From Diphasiastrum complanatum (taxonomy: Eukaryota; Streptophyta; Lycopodiopsida; Lycopodiales; Lycopodiaceae): a stretch of DNA of 64,000 nucleotides. Shown piece after piece: positions 1 to 13,079 of the stretch. Under the pieces are notes generated by a model that saw only the letters and a list, made by a program, of their open reading frames with translations, had not been told where the DNA came from and did not search any database. The stretch covers positions 57,421,982 to 57,485,981 of the forward strand of contig CM055099.1 of the NCBI GenBank assembly GCA_029204225.1, read 5' to 3'. The stretch's first letter is position 1. The number at the start of each line of letters is the position of its first letter. A program made the position numbers and the translations under genes.

Positions 1-5
1 ATTAT

Positions 6-554
6 TTGTGCAATAGATTACCTCACAAAGCACTTGCAGGAAGATCACCATATGAAGTCTTGTTTAAGAATAAACCTAAGGTTGATCACCTTAGAGTTTT
101 TGGATGTGCTTGCTTTGTTAATGTACCCTTGAAAAAAAGGAAAAGAGATGATCCAAATTCAGTCAAAGGAATCATGGTTGGATACTCATCCAACAAGAAG
201 GCATACAGAATTTATGTTCCCTCTACCTCAATTACAATTGAGAGTAGAGATGTTATTTTCCATAAGAATCAAAAATACATCTTTGAAAAGGCCGAGATCA
301 AAGGTTCTCAAAAGGATTCGCCTATAATCACCCTTGAAGATTATCATGGAGAGATGGGGCCGAGAATTGAGGGAAGACACCTCAAATTTTTTCACCAAGG
401 AGATCACAAAGAGAAAGATCCGAGCCTAAGAGGCTTACATATGGAGATAAAGGCAAGCAAATGGAACTCAACTCCACTAATTATGCTTTTTTTGTTTCAC
501 GTGAAGAGCCAAAGGATGTATATGATGCACTTGACTCAAAAGAAGGGTTTCTAG
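6..554 (+). pseudogene. Copia integrase C-terminal fragment
   Basis: Reading frame of 182 codons that starts at the window edge inside a Copia polyprotein. The start carries the stretch that follows the integrase catalytic core in plant Copia elements (LAGRSPYEVLF, then DHLRVFGCACFVNV, then a GIMVGYSSNKKAYRIY block). The second half is the variable linker between integrase and reverse transcriptase. The catalytic D-D-E part would lie to the left of the window. The frame ends at a TAG and the reverse transcriptase continues in another frame, so the polyprotein is broken here. Family assignment is secure; the exact lineage is not. Confidence 0.9.
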
Positions 555-556
555 TT

Positions 557-1330
557 ATGAAGGAGGAATATGATGCCTTGATTGCCAACAAGACATGAGA
601 GCTTGTGGATCTTCCATCCAACAAGCATACTAATGGTTGAAAATGGGTTTTTCGAGTCAAATAAATCGATGGCACAATCAACAAGTACAAGGCAAGACTT
701 TGTGCAAAGGGTTTTGTTCAATTTTATGGACTTGATTATGAGGAGACTTTAGCTCCAATTGCAAAGATGGTATCAATTAGAATCATTATTTCTATTGCTT
801 GTTTATTCAAATGGCAAGTTTTTCAACTACATGTCTCTAATGAGTTTTTAAATGGATATCTAGAAGAAGAAATTTATATGCATCAACCTCTTGGGTTCAT
901 CCAAGACAAGACCAAAGTTTGCTTGCTCTTCAAAAGCCTCTATGGACTAAAGCAATCTCCAAGATCGTGGTATTCTCGACTTAACACATTTCTTGATTCA
1001 CTAGGATTCAATCTTAGTAACTATGATATTCCTTCCTTGTATGTCAAGTTTTATGATAGGAATATTGTCATTCTTCTCATTTATGTTGATGATATTATCC
1101 TGACAGGAAGTTGTATCAAGTTAGTTGAAGAAACCAAAATTGCACTTGGAAAAGAATTCAAGATGCAAGATCTTGGAAAAATTCATTACATATTAGGATT
1201 AGAGATTGACTTTCATTATCAAAAAGCTTTTGTTTGTCAATCCAAGTATGCTCTTTCAATGTTAAAAAAGTTCAATATGCTAGATTGTAAGAGTATTGAT
1301 ACTCCTATGGAGCAAATTGTTAACAGGTAA
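557..1330 (+). pseudogene. Copia reverse transcriptase, decayed
   Basis: Same element as the preceding fragment, in another frame. In-frame stops lie at 596-598, 638-640 and 662-664. Residues visible after them include the conserved YEETLAPIAKM, the LYGLKQSPRSWY block, the catalytic YVDDIILTG and the DLGKIHYILGLEI block. The frame stops at 1330, just after the DTPME stretch, so the RNase H domain and 3' LTR are missing. The RT catalytic aspartates are intact, but the upstream stops and frameshift make this a dead copy. Confidence 0.92.
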
Positions 1331-4300
1331 TTATTTTTTAAAGAAAAAAATGTCACGCCATATCCACGTCGAGATGTCGGATACCGACGTGCACTTCAAA
1401 AATTGCTTGCCGCCACAATTTCCCGATCACCGAACTCCCATTTTGGGATTTTCTGCTTGAACGTCGGTTTTCTCAACTACGTTACACACAGCACAAGTTA
1501 GTAATATCACCTTCATGTAAAACACTTACATGAACCACTGAGTGAAATATTTTTTAACTTAGGAGATTTAAAGTTAAAGAAAAATAATAATAATTACAGT
1601 CTAAAATTATCCACAAGCTCTGACAAACAATTCGTAAAAACCTTCCAAGTATAATTATCCTTAGAATCTAATTCTGAGATATGATAATTCATTCAACTAG
1701 AATCTCTAGGAGATTAAGATATCGAATGATTAAAACTCAACAATGAGTATCCCAGATACTCTTTTGAGTTAAATGCTCCTATTTCTAGCACCAAATGCAA
1801 TAAAAGAGCATTCATTCATCTTAATAGACTTGTTTGTCTCCTCTGATAACTGGAGATCCAATCAAACAAAGAACTGTACTCAAGCATCTACAGACCATAA
1901 ACTGTAGTAGAATAGCATCCACTAGACTAGTTAGATTCTCCACAAATAAGATAATTGCGAGATCCATAGGGTCTCAATAAGATACTAGAGTAGAGAGATT
2001 CAAAACATTGATTTGAATTCTTACTCAAATAATAGATCAAGAATTAATCATCACAATTCCTTTAAATCCTCTGACAATAATTAAGTATCTATTTATGATT
2101 CGTCAATCACAATTTTATGGAATCCAAAACCATACTTAATCATTTACATGATACTGGAGTATATGTTCCACATAACTCAAGAATAGTGAGAATTATTCCA
2201 AAATCTTTCCACTAAGAAAATATTGGATTTAGGAATTTTTTCAAACAGGATTCTTTAACTGAAGTGCAATATTCAAGATCTATAAACCACTGGTAATTAA
2301 AGACTAAACGCATACCAAAATGACAATCATCTTCAAGTACATAAACTTTAGATTACGATCTAGAATCAAATCTAGATACCCAAAGTTCTGCTGAATATCA
2401 ATTCAGATATTATTCTTGGATTCATTATGATTTGTTATTCAATTGAGCGCTCTGGGATACAATCACTAATAAGCTCAGTCTATTCCTTTACTAAATAATA
2501 CTCTATCACAAGAATACTGTATATCCAATGCGCTTTCCACAAGCGCGGCTATGAAGTTGTTTGGGGTTCGAGACCAGGTGTAGAGAAGGAGTATAGCAGC
2601 AGCGGATAGCAGTTGTGAACATCAAGTAGCATTGATCTATGTGCATGCAGGGAGCCCAACGTAATTATCCAGTTTGCTACAACAAAGATTCCAAAAGCTC
2701 AATAGAGAGGTGGAGTAGCGCAGGTAGGCTACAAGTTTTTTAGAGGCTTCGTTCATAATCTACGTTGGTGCTTTGGAGATCTTTGGAAGCACTTTGGAAG
2801 TTGTAACTCTTGAAGACGGCAGAGCAGAGCGCAGATGAAGATTTGCAGATTATGATGCAAAGGCAGAGCAGAACAGAGCTTGGGTGAAGAATTTTGCAAC
2901 TTTAGCATAAACTCTAGTTTAGAAACATAAAGGTGATATAATAAAAAACCATCAGTTCTTGGTGAATCCAAATCGCACTAATCGTTTTACCAATTAACTT
3001 CAACCTGGAGTAATCAACTACTCAAGTTAATTGCCAATGATTCATAAATCTCAAATGTCTAGGTGAAGAATTCAATTATACTAGTACGACACCACATTTA
3101 GATCCTTACCCAATTCTCTTATAAGTTAATCCATAAATCTTCCACACAAAGATTTGTCAACTCTGCAAGTATATGTCAAACAATACTTGATCATATGTCT
3201 ATGTTCACCGACTAGGTTAAGTGCACCAAATAACCCTAGTAACCAGGAATACACATTAGATTCATACAAGATTAATCGTGCACATATGTGAATAATCTCA
3301 CTATGACCCAGTACATAAACACATTTTTATCTGGCAGATTCCTCCAGAACCCACATATGTTACTCACATATCTCACTGAGATCTTGTAACTCAACCACAA
3401 AAGATTTTCTATTTCTCATGAGTAAATAACATACCCATAAAGTCTCTGAGACAAATAACATTTACTCTCAGTAGTTTTCCAATCCAACTTACCTTCTAAT
3501 TACATGATTTCTTTCACTCAATCAACCCCTCACTGGTCCTAGTACTAAACTAAGATTAGGTTGATCCAATACAGAACTGTCGATCAAACTTACTTTTATT
3601 CCAACCAACATGGAATTAGTAACCTTTGACCTTTCATTGTACTACTTATCGATAATGATTCAAATATCAAACATGTTCTAGTTCCGGATTGTCCACACAA
3701 TCCCTAGAGAAATTTTTTTATTCAAAAAGTTCCAATTAAATATCTTACTAAAAATCTATCCAAAATTACTTTCAGACCAAATCTCATTTCTATACCATAG
3801 TTGGTTCTCTTCCAAAAACTATGCAACCTACAGATTCCCAAATAGAATTTTGTCCCACCAATTCACCCCTCCTTTTGAAGAAATTATAAATTTCAATAAA
3901 AGTTAACTAGAAAGATGATATATAAAAATATTTAAATCCAATAAAAGTCAATAATAAGTGCTTCCACTAAAAGATTCACTCTATTACAAATAGAACTTTT
4001 CCTTCAAATATTTTCAACCCGAGTGATAGAAACTACCATTTCATCGAAATCCATTTATGCACAAAGAAATATTCTAGGTTTAAGAAATTGAAACACTTTA
4101 ACTTTAGAATTTATCCGAATTCCAAGTCTATTCACACCAAGTAGTAATTTATATGAAATAACAGTCTTTCAAAAGAATAACTTCATGCTGGAAAAAATTC
4201 ATATAAACCAGTCTGATGTCTTATATTCGAGAAATTATTAAGAAGTAAAGGACTAATAAAGTAAGTGAGAAATATATTTGAGGGCCTCTGATTTTGTAAA

Positions 4301-5512
4301 TAATGAGATACCACATTGGGATCTAGATTAAACCTCAAAATTTTCCAAAATACCCTAAAACACACCATTGATTGTCAGATCTTTACAGTCCTAGAATGTC
4401 CTTTCCAAAATTCTTGATGTCCCATACCATCAGCTTTTTCTTCCAGAAAACCCTTAACCGCCTCATCTGATATTCTAGAGATCCATTGATCATCTAGTTG
4501 TCCTATAATCACTATAGGATATTATCTCTTGTTCCCAAACACTGGAGAATCCATTTATTTGGATGACTTGCATGGCTATCAGATGGATACCACAATCCAC
4601 ACCTGATCTTGTGATCTAAACAAAAAAATTAACATGGTTCAATATTACATTCTGATCCTTACTGGTTAATGATAAGCTTCGAATCCCCCTGGATCCAAGA
4701 GCATTAACTCTAGGGACAAGCTTCTATCAATCAACAGATTTAATGTAGTCCATGTATCAGATTCTATTTCTAACATCACAATTGACATCTAAAATTGTGG
4801 ATACCTCAATGGTTACAAAGATATAAGCTATGAATTCAACTACATGAATTTTATCCAGAAAATTAGTAATCGGTATCAAGCAATTATTTACTGGGATCTA
4901 CACAAAATCCTAACTGCAAAATACTTTTCTCAATCACACTTACTACCTTTAATGTCCACTCTTCTTCCCTCAAAATTTTCAGTTCCCTGAAAATCTTTCA
5001 GCTAAGGTATCAAGAACACGTAATGACATTAGTAAATGTTTCAAATTGATTACTGTAGGAAAAAGTTTGAAACAATTTCATTTCTATCCTATACCTTGGC
5101 TGAATAAATCATCTACTAGTATGAAAAACACTACTAGTCTGATCTTTTGAGAGGCCGAGGAAGAGTCTAGGAGCCATAAAGCTACCACGCTTTGAGAGGG
5201 AGCTGAAGAAATAGTTTGTTTTGAGCCACAAAACTCTCCTAGATTTAGAGCTCAATTTTGCAGAAACACAAGGAAGTTGCCCGGACACGAAGACCAAAGC
5301 TTTGAGGAGTGAAGACCCGAGGACGACAGTCAAATGTTCGTTGACTAAAAGATACCCGAACACAAAAAAGAAACTTTCATGGACCTAGAAAGGCTCAATG
5401 GCGAGGACCACGACAGAAAAAGACATGAAAGACGAAGAAGACACAAAGATCGAAAGGCGACGGATCTTCATGCCTCAAAGTACAAAGGAGATCGGAAAAG
5501 TACAAAGAGGAC
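1331..5512. other. Unassigned AT-rich stretch, possible long LTR
   Basis: About 4.2 kb with no convincing coding frame on either strand. It begins right where the Copia copy is cut off, and at 1351 reads TGTCACGCC, a common start for plant LTRs, preceded by a run of A. That suggests an LTR or other insertion truncating the Copia, but no matching CA end, target duplication or second copy was found in the window. 2,570-2,900 is rich in short AGCAG/GCAGAG words. The last 400 bases (5,110-5,510) are purine-rich. Confidence 0.4.
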
Positions 5513-6622
5513 TGTTAGCAGATTCCAGAGGATCCCCAGATGTTGAGCCAAGCTGAAGACACAGAATATCTCTCACCCATGACCAGGGAGGTCTTAGAAG
5601 GAGGAGATCAGAAGAAGCTGAGAGCCGAGCATGAGAGCTGAGAAATTACTAGCTAGGATGACAGTGAATTATCTATGTGAGCCTACATGGTGTATCCCAG
5701 AGAAGAACGACCATGTAGGAGCTAGTAATACTTCCTAGGTTTTGTAAATAAATGTAGAACCCCCTTAAATAATTTAGAGTGAGCCACCTTTTGATGGTGA
5801 CCTCTAGTGGAAGGGCGATTTCCACATGTAATTTCTAATTTGGTGGAATTTCCACTTGGGCTCCACATGGGCAGCTTTCTTGCTTATTTAAGGGCCCCCT
5901 TCTCTTGTGAGGAAACTTTGAATGTATTGTCAAGTTCTCTTGAGTAAATAAAGAAGATCTCTCATGAGTTCTTGATGATTTCTAAGCTCCTTGTTCATGG
6001 CAATGTTCTTGAGTGAAGTTTCTATGAACATGCTTTGAGTTCCCTTGTGTTGTGGATTAACTAGGTTCTTGCATACTCTCTTGCTTTTAGTTGTGGATTC
6101 GATTTCATTTCTTTTTTGTGGATTAATGTAGGAATCAGCATTCAAGTAAACTAAATAGGCTGGATTTGTGGTGTAGATCTTGCATATTTTCTTACATTCT
6201 TGTCTTGATTGTTCTTGGGCATTCTAAGCATCAAGAAACAGGTATTTCTTGATTCTTGGACTGTTAGAGTGTTGTTAGGAATCTAGTTTCTTGTTTTTTG
6301 TTTTCTTGGTTGGATAGCTTAATCTTGTTCTTGTTTGTTTCTTGATTTAGTAGATAGTTTGTAGAATTACTCCCTGATTCAGAACGCTGATCCATTTGGG
6401 CTAGGATTGGTTGCATGGCTTGTTTAAGCATGTAGCTGAGTAACGAACCCATCTCTCCCACTGACAGGCTGGGAATACATGTTGTGATCTGATAAACGCT
6501 TCTATTTGGAAACTGTTCTAATAAGAAGATCAAACCGTAAGAACCGTAACTAATAGAAGAACAAACGAAGAAGAAAAAAGAAGAGAAAACCATGTTTACA
6601 GATTCAGTGGGATCTGTGAACA
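5513..6622 (+). mobile_element. 5' LTR of a Gypsy element (LTR family 1)
   Basis: Begins TGTTAGCAGATTCC and ends ..GTGAACA just before a TGGCGCC primer-binding site, so it sits where a 5' LTR should. The first 750-800 bases match 17,523-18,300 in the same orientation, and that copy also begins TGTT(G)GCTGATTC. A TATTTAAGG promoter-like box lies near 5,885, matched by one near 17,892 in the second copy. The last 300 bases do not align with the second copy. The start is set by the shared boundary and could be off by a few bases. Confidence 0.65.
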
Positions 6623-6624
6623 TT

Positions 6625-6637
6625 TGGCGCCATTTCC
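6625..6637 (+). promoter_or_regulatory. Primer-binding site, TGGCGCC type
   Basis: TGGCGCCATTTCC starts two bases after the CA end of the LTR. TGGCGCC at this place is the usual beginning of a tRNA-primed minus-strand start in many plant Gypsy elements. The distal half departs from the usual form, so the site looks partly decayed. Confidence 0.6.
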
Positions 6638-6981
6638 ATATCTACACAGACACTAAGCCACACCATACCATTCCGATGTATATGGCAAAACCACCGCTTT
6701 GAAGTCTCCCACACATCACCTTCCTGAGCTTGTCACTTTCATCTCAACCGACGCACAGCTCCACTCTCAACCGAGGCTTCACGATCCTATCCTAGCCTAG
6801 CTCCACGACTCCCATCTGGACCAAACGAAACCTAGTTTTATTTGCCTATTGAAACTCCACACTCACTCTCGACATAACTAATTCGCAATATCCTATAAGT
6901 CCTGAGTTACATTTCAACCGATGCTCATCGATCAAATCTCACCCGCGTCTTTTTGTTAAAATCTCACCCAGAGCATCTATT

Positions 6982-7465
6982 CAGATCTTGGCCGATGACC
7001 TCAAGTCAGATCTTGACCAATGCCCTCACGTCAGATCTCGACCGATGTCCTCGCATCAGATCTTGACTGACATCCTCATGTTAGATCTCGACTAACGCCC
7101 TCGCGTTAGATCTCGCCCTATGCCCTCAAGTCAGATCTCGCCCGACGACTCGCGTCGGATCTCGATCGACGACCTCGTGTCAGATCTCGACCCACAACCT
7201 CGTGTCAAATATCGACCGACGACCTCGCGTTAGGTCTCGATCGACACCTCGCATCAGATCTTGACCGACGTCTCGCGTCAGATCTCGATCGACGTCTCGC
7301 ATTAGATCTCGACCGATGACCTTGCGTCAGATCTCGACCGACGCCTCACGTCAGATCTCGACCGACGCCTCATGTCAAATCTCGACCGACGCATAATCTT
7401 GAATCTCGACCGACGCATAATTTTGGATCTCGACCGACGCATAATCTCAGATCTCAACCGACCCT
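6982..7465 (+). repeat. Leader minisatellite 1, about 20 units of 24-25 bp
   Basis: Tandem array between the primer-binding site and gag of the Gypsy element. The consensus unit is close to CAGATCTCGACCGACGCCT plus 5 bases. I count about 20 imperfect units; the later ones (after 7,370) switch to a CGACGCATAAT variant. A looser periodic region built on CGTAGCGACCAC words follows to about 7,760. The unit is not a multiple of three throughout and stops interrupt it, so it is not a coding repeat. The core ATCTCRACCGAYGCC recurs in the array at 13,080-13,400. Confidence 0.9.
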
Positions 7466-7953
7466 TGAACCGTCGAGACCATATTCACCTGCATTACAGC
7501 CATTGCGACCGCCTTCGGTAGTAGCGACCACATTGATCCGTAGTGACCACTCTGCATCGTGGAAACTGCATTGAGTCGTAGAGACTACATTCAACAGCAC
7601 CCCGATTGCTTCACTCTTTGCACCGTAGCGACCGAAAACATACCGTATACACCTGCCACTCCCGTGAACCATCCTACCTGCACTAAACTGCAATCAGTCA
7701 CATTCCAGCCGCGACCACATTCCACCATAGTAACTGCCTTGAGCCATGGCCATTGCCAACACAAGCACCGTAGCTACCGTAGGGACCGCAATCACACCAC
7801 TTCCACTTTTACAACCATAGCATTCCTAACATACTATCCAATGAGTTAAGCTACCAACAAGTCCGCAAGGCCTATTTCCACAATCCTAAGGTACTCTAAA
7901 GTTGTTATGGATCGTCCCTACAATCCAAATTCCACAGAGGACTATCCACCAGG

Positions 7954-8405
7954 ATGGTCTCCCCATCCACCAAACAGGCTCAATTTAGTAGATACTCCAA
8001 GCTGAAATCCCAAGTCCAAGAGCCATCCACCAACCCATTTGACAGATGGGAACCCATGCGTTATGAAGCTCCATATGAACGACCACATTTTCATGCTGCC
8101 AAATCTTCACTTGCACGAGCTCACTTAAACGGAGCTTTTGCAAATAATGTTCCACGTACTAAAAAATGTACCCCAAAGCTAGATCTACCTAATTACGATG
8201 GTAACACCGATCCACAAATACGAGAACAGTTGTGGAAAACACAGATGGAGTTGCTTAACCAGCAACACCAACAACAAATGGAGAAACTCATGAAAGAGTT
8301 TCAAGACACTCTTAAATCTATCCATAGTTCGATGCCCCACGATAGATGAGAGAACACATGGTGCTCTCACTGTCGAGGTGCACACACTGGCAATGAGTGC
8401 CCTTC
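7954..8405 (+). pseudogene. Gypsy gag, core deleted
   Basis: Starts MVSPSTKQAQ and reaches the usual capsid opening PKLDLPNYDGNTDP (near 8,210). It then jumps directly to a glutamine-rich helical stretch (LLNQQHQQQMEKLMKEF) and a stop at 8,347-8,349. A zinc knuckle, CSHCRGAHTGNEC (C-x2-C-x3-H-x4-C), follows in the same frame after the stop, at about 8,362-8,400. Most of the capsid domain, normally some 200 residues, is therefore missing through an internal deletion near 8,210. The protease expected between here and RT is not recognisable. Non-functional remnant. Confidence 0.8.
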
Positions 8406-8677
8406 ATACCAACCAGTCCCAGATACTTCATTGATCAAATGTGACATCTGCGACTTTATGGGGTTGTGATCCAGCTACCATAGCCACACCGAGAACCTAC
8501 ACCAAATTCCAACTCCTTTGAAGAACCTACTAAGACAATTCCGTTAAACCTTAAAGATCTTGACAAGGAGATGGATCGAATAGTTCATGTTGGTGCACAC
8601 TGTCATCAGCTCACCTTTCTGTTTTGGAAACTTTACTTTGCAAATACAGGGATGTATGTGCATGAAATTATACAAAA

Positions 8678-9975
8678 ATGAAAGGAATCCCACCTGAAAT
8701 AGTGGTCCATAGGACTCCTTTAGAAGACAATGCCAAGACTGTTAGGACTAAACCTTATAGATCTAACCCTGTCTATCGTGAGAGGATCGATGAAGATATT
8801 AAGAAATTGTTGGATATTGGTTTCATTTATGAAGTCCAACATACTGATTGGGTATCACCCATTGTGGTTGTCCCCAAGAAAAATGGAAAACTTCGTATAT
8901 GTGTCGATCTTAAAAACCTTAATGCGGTTACGAAGAAAGACCATTTTCCTTTGCCTTTAACGACCCAAATCTTAGAGAAAATGGCAGGAGCTGAAACTTT
9001 CAGCTTCTTGGATGGATTCAGCGGTTATTTCCTCGTTCAAATAGCCCATGAAGATAAACATAAAATGGCCTTTGCCACAGAGAACGAGGTTTATGCTTAT
9101 AACGTTATGCCTTTCGGCTTATGCAACGCCCCTTCAACTTTCCAAAGGGTCATGCAACTGGCCTTCCAAGATCAGTTACACCAGATTGTGGAGATTTATC
9201 TCGACGGTCTGGGTGTACATTCCTCCGCAGCTATGCACCTTGACGCACTGGAGAAAATCTTCATTCACTGCCGCAAATTTGAAATCTCACTAAACCCTGA
9301 TAAATGCCAAATATGGGTCACCCATGGGGTCGTACTTGGGCATATAACTTCAAAGCCGGTATTTCTACGGACCCGTCAAAAATCAAGGTTAATGCTGAAA
9401 TGCCCTTACCTGCTATAGTGAAGGAAGTATATGTCTTCCTCGGTCATACAAATTATTATCGCATCTTTATAATCGACTTTGCCGGCAAGGCACACCTCGT
9501 TTATTTAGTTGTGGTAGATCCTCGCTGGACCGAAGAACAAATTAAAGCCTTTGAGGAGTTGAAAACAGCCCTTACCATGGCTCCCATACTCCGCTCACCA
9601 TATTACACGAAAGAGTTCCATGTGCATACTGACGCAAGTAAGTATGCCATTGGAGGTCCTCTTGCACAACCGGACGAGTATGGCAAAGACTTCCCAATAC
9701 GTTTCTTGAGCAGGCAACTAGTGCTTGTTGAAGTCAACTATACAACCACCGAGAGAGAAGCATTGGCGATGGTCTATGTTGTACAACAACTAAGACATTA
9801 TTTATTAGGCCAGACCTTTGCATTCTACATCAACCATCAAGCCCTATTATATATCGTTAATAAATCCTGTTAAACGGGACATATAGCTCGATGGCTATTG
9901 ATATTAGAGAAATTTTATTTCGTGTAGTTGTTCGGAAGGGGACCCAACATTTCATGGCAGATCACCTTTCCCGAC
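8678..9975 (+). pseudogene. Gypsy reverse transcriptase and RNase H, broken
   Basis: RT blocks are in order: GFIYEVQHTDWVSPIVVVP, KLRICVDLKNLNAV, FSFLDGFSGY and MPFGLCNAPSTFQR. The catalytic motif reads YLDG at 9,197-9,208 where YLDD is expected, so the second catalytic aspartate is lost. A frameshift near 9,345 moves the thumb region into another frame (9,304-9,873). RNase H shows HTDAS and EREALAMVY, but INHQALLY in place of the usual DHQALL, a second catalytic-acid change. The RNase H tail (RKGTQHFMADHLSRLP) runs on out of frame to about 9,975. The style fits non-chromodomain Gypsy lineages (Tat/Athila-like); the lineage is inference. Confidence 0.9.
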
Positions 9976-11291
9976 TACCAAGTGCTGAAAAAAGCAATTG
10001 CACCAGTCAATGATGATCTCCCTGATGCATGCCTTTTTCAGATTGATGCTACACCCTTATGGGCTAAGGAAATAACTCAGTTCCTCACAACAAGCAGACT
10101 CAAAGAAGGCTTGAGTACGGCGGCAAAGAGAAATTTTTTGCTAAAAGCAGCGCCCTTTCAGTTAATAGCGGGACTTCTTTACAAAAGGGGCATTGACGAT
10201 ATAATTCGACGATGTGTTTATGAATCTGAGATACGACCTATCATATCTCAGGCTCATGAGGGCATTGGCGGCGGCCACTTTTTGCTGAAGCCACAGCTAA
10301 GATTATTCTTTGAGCAGGACTGTGGTGGCCATCTTTGTTTAAGGACACATTTGTTGTCATTAAAGCGTGTGATGTCTGTCAACGAGCCAAGAAAAATACC
10401 AAAGCACACTTCACGCCACTAACTCCCATTATAGAAGGCGAAGCCTTCCATAAGTGGGAAATTGACTTTGTTGGACCAATCAGTCCAGTAGCAAGACATA
10501 CCCAAGTTCGCTACATCCTGATAGCCACAGATTATGCCACTAAGTGGGTTGAGGCTCGAGCAACGAAGGACACAAAAACAGTCGCTTGTTTTCTTTACGA
10601 AAATATTATTACACGTTTTAGCTATCCCATAGAGCTAGTTAGTGATCGCGGCACGCATTTTTTAAATGTTGTCATTGATAGCCTCCTATGCCATTACCTT
10701 GTCGTTCACAGAAAAAGTACACTGTACTATCCTAGATGTAATGGCCAGGCAGAATCAACTAACAAGACGATATGTAAAATTTTGACAAAGATAGTTGAAA
10801 TCAGTCGCTCTGATTGAGAAACAAAACTTTTTTCAGCTATCTGGGCTTACCGCACCACCCCGAAGAAATCCACTGGGTGGGTTACCCCTTTCCACTTTGT
10901 ATATGGTCAAGAGGTGGTAATGCCCGTAGAATTCTTAGTCCCTTTGCTAAGAGTCATGGAAGCTTTTTCAACAGATCTCTGTGAAAAAGCTACAATCGAA
11001 CAAGAAGTCAAAGCTGGGCTATTTACGTTAGCCCAGTTATGCAAGAAAAGACTTATATCTTACCACGCACAACTGGTTAACAAACGACGCCAAAAGGCCT
11101 GGCATGACCGTCACCTACGCAATAAAGATCTACACTTAGGTGACCAGGTGCTTCTTTATACATCAAAGAAGCACCCCGGCAAATTGAAATTCAGAAGTGA
11201 GGGACCGTATGTTATTAATAAAATCTTTTCTAATGGTGCAGTCCAGTTGCAAACACTTGACGGAATACTCCTCGACATTGTCGTCAACTGA
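9976..11291 (+). pseudogene. Gypsy integrase, three broken frames
   Basis: Integrase of the same element. The zinc-binding part spans 10,200-10,400 (AHEGIGGGHF, then CDVCQRAKK). The catalytic core carries all three acidic positions: IDFVGP (about 10,460), VSDRGTHF (about 10,640) and NGQAESTNK (about 10,740). A stop follows at 10,815-10,817. The C-terminal part, 10,914-11,291, includes the LGDQVLLYTSKKHPGKLKF and GPYVI stretch typical of the domain end. No chromodomain follows. Stops and frame changes make it inactive. Confidence 0.9.
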
Positions 11292-13079
11292 GTATGGTTT
11301 CAAGATTAGATCCATTTTAGATAGCATTCATAGAGTTTGGACTAATAAAGCTAGTGTGCTTAATCTTGAATATTGCTCATGGTATAATCTTGATCTATAT
11401 GATCTTTGTGATCATGACAAGGCGTGGAGGCTTATGCAGCCATCTTCATGCAAAAGGACTTTGCAAACTCAGGATCTACATCAGGCATGGAGGAGGCATC
11501 TCAACATAGTGGCAGATTGGTGGAAAAATTTTCAACAACATTTGGAAAAATTTCTATCAAAGAGATCTTATCATGGATTCTGGTAAGCGTGCTGCTATGA
11601 TGGATTCTTTGGATCTTCACTTCAAATACAAAACAAAGAATCCACACACAAAGGATCTTCATCAACATCAGATAAATATATTTTAAGGAGGAGTCTATGC
11701 GAAAAAGTTGTCCCATTTGGTGGCGACGCCCATCAAGTACTCTAAGTCTCGGGCATATTGTGCGGCCGCACGGACTGTTGGATATGGACAATTGACAAAT
11801 TCTTTAGAAAACTGGACTAGAGCCCACTTGGCGTCTACGCCCGTCGTCCACCCATATTCTCAATGGATCTTTGACGGCCAGTTCAGGGTTTCGATTGTGA
11901 TCTTGTCCATTGGGGTGCCGCACTCCGTCCATTTTGATCTGCGTGGGTAGGGAACATAGCGGGCATTGACCCGTAGTTGTTTTGGACTCGTGAAGTATGC
12001 CCTGATGGCCGCAGGTTCTCTTTCAAACAGCTTCCTGCACCATTTTGGTTGAGGAGCCAAGGCTGAAATTCATCCACATCCTAGATCTGTTTCACTAAGG
12101 TGGCCAGTACTTGTGGTCGTCTATGGCAGTATTACGAAGAGTTGTTTTTTGTTGACCCAATTTAACGTCTTTTCCCTAGTATATATTTTACATTTTTTAT
12201 TCTTTTTTATTTTCTTATTTCCTTACTTATAAATCTCATTTTGCATGCCTATTTTTAACCTTGTTCCTTGTTTATAATTCATACCAGTACTTCTATACTT
12301 TCTATGCATTTTTTTTTTCCTATAAATACTCATGGGTCATGGATGTTCTAGGTCAACAAATGATAGGCTACACCATATGAAATGATTCTGACACTTTTAG
12401 CCACCTCATTTCTGTCAAAATTCAACAAATAGACACGTTTCATCGCGTCCGAACCCAGCCGACAGCATCCATAAATGTCATCACTTCGACGCCATTCGCA
12501 CCTCAGCGAAGTGCAAATTTTGGAGTTCTCTGGCGATGATCTACTAGCGATCTTCTTGCTCTCGTATATGATCCGGGCGCTCTCTTGTTCCTTGCATCTG
12601 TCATCACCCCCACACCACCTCCATCAACTATCAGCCATCCTAGTTCCTTTACCATTGAGAGCGCCGTCACCAAACATCTCAAACCTAACATCGCCAGAAG
12701 AAGAAACAACATTTGACACTTTTTTGCATGTTGAGGGGTAGTGTCACGTGAGCATTCACTACGCTCCTGTTACACTATTGAGTATTCCATCATCACCATA
12801 ACCACTTGTTCTTCATTCTTGCACATCCCCACCTCCATACATCAATTTCCATAGACATTTGTCTTCCCTACATCTCCATCCTTGCCCAACATTTTTACCT
12901 TTCCGCTTTCCGAACGTATACATTCTATTTTCTTCCTACCCATATTCCGTCACACCTCCGTTTTCCCACACTTTCCCTTCCATTTTACCCACCCTCATTC
13001 CTTCACAATCCGTTCTTTCCGCGACATACCTAGCTCCACACATATTTTCCAATCACCCCTCCACCGACATTTTCACCTA
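11292..13079. other. Unassigned stretch between two minisatellite-led units
   Basis: No confident gene. After the Gypsy pol there is a TTAAGGAGGAGT purine run at about 11,683, a plausible polypurine tract, but the bases after it do not match the 5' LTR at 5,513. Open frames near 11,708-12,060 exist on both strands and resemble nothing known to me. A TATAAATA box lies at 12,321-12,328 in an AT-rich stretch and could be the promoter of the unit that contains the next minisatellite. 12,475-13,050 is pyrimidine-rich. Confidence 0.4.

Noticed and set aside
6982-7465. CRISPR-like array of regular repeats
   Set aside because: Units are contiguous and variable with no unique spacers, and the DNA is plant nuclear; it is a minisatellite.
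11860-12077. Two overlapping minus-strand frames of 64-66 codons
   Set aside because: No recognisable domain, no promoter or repeat context, and overlapping frames with equal claim.
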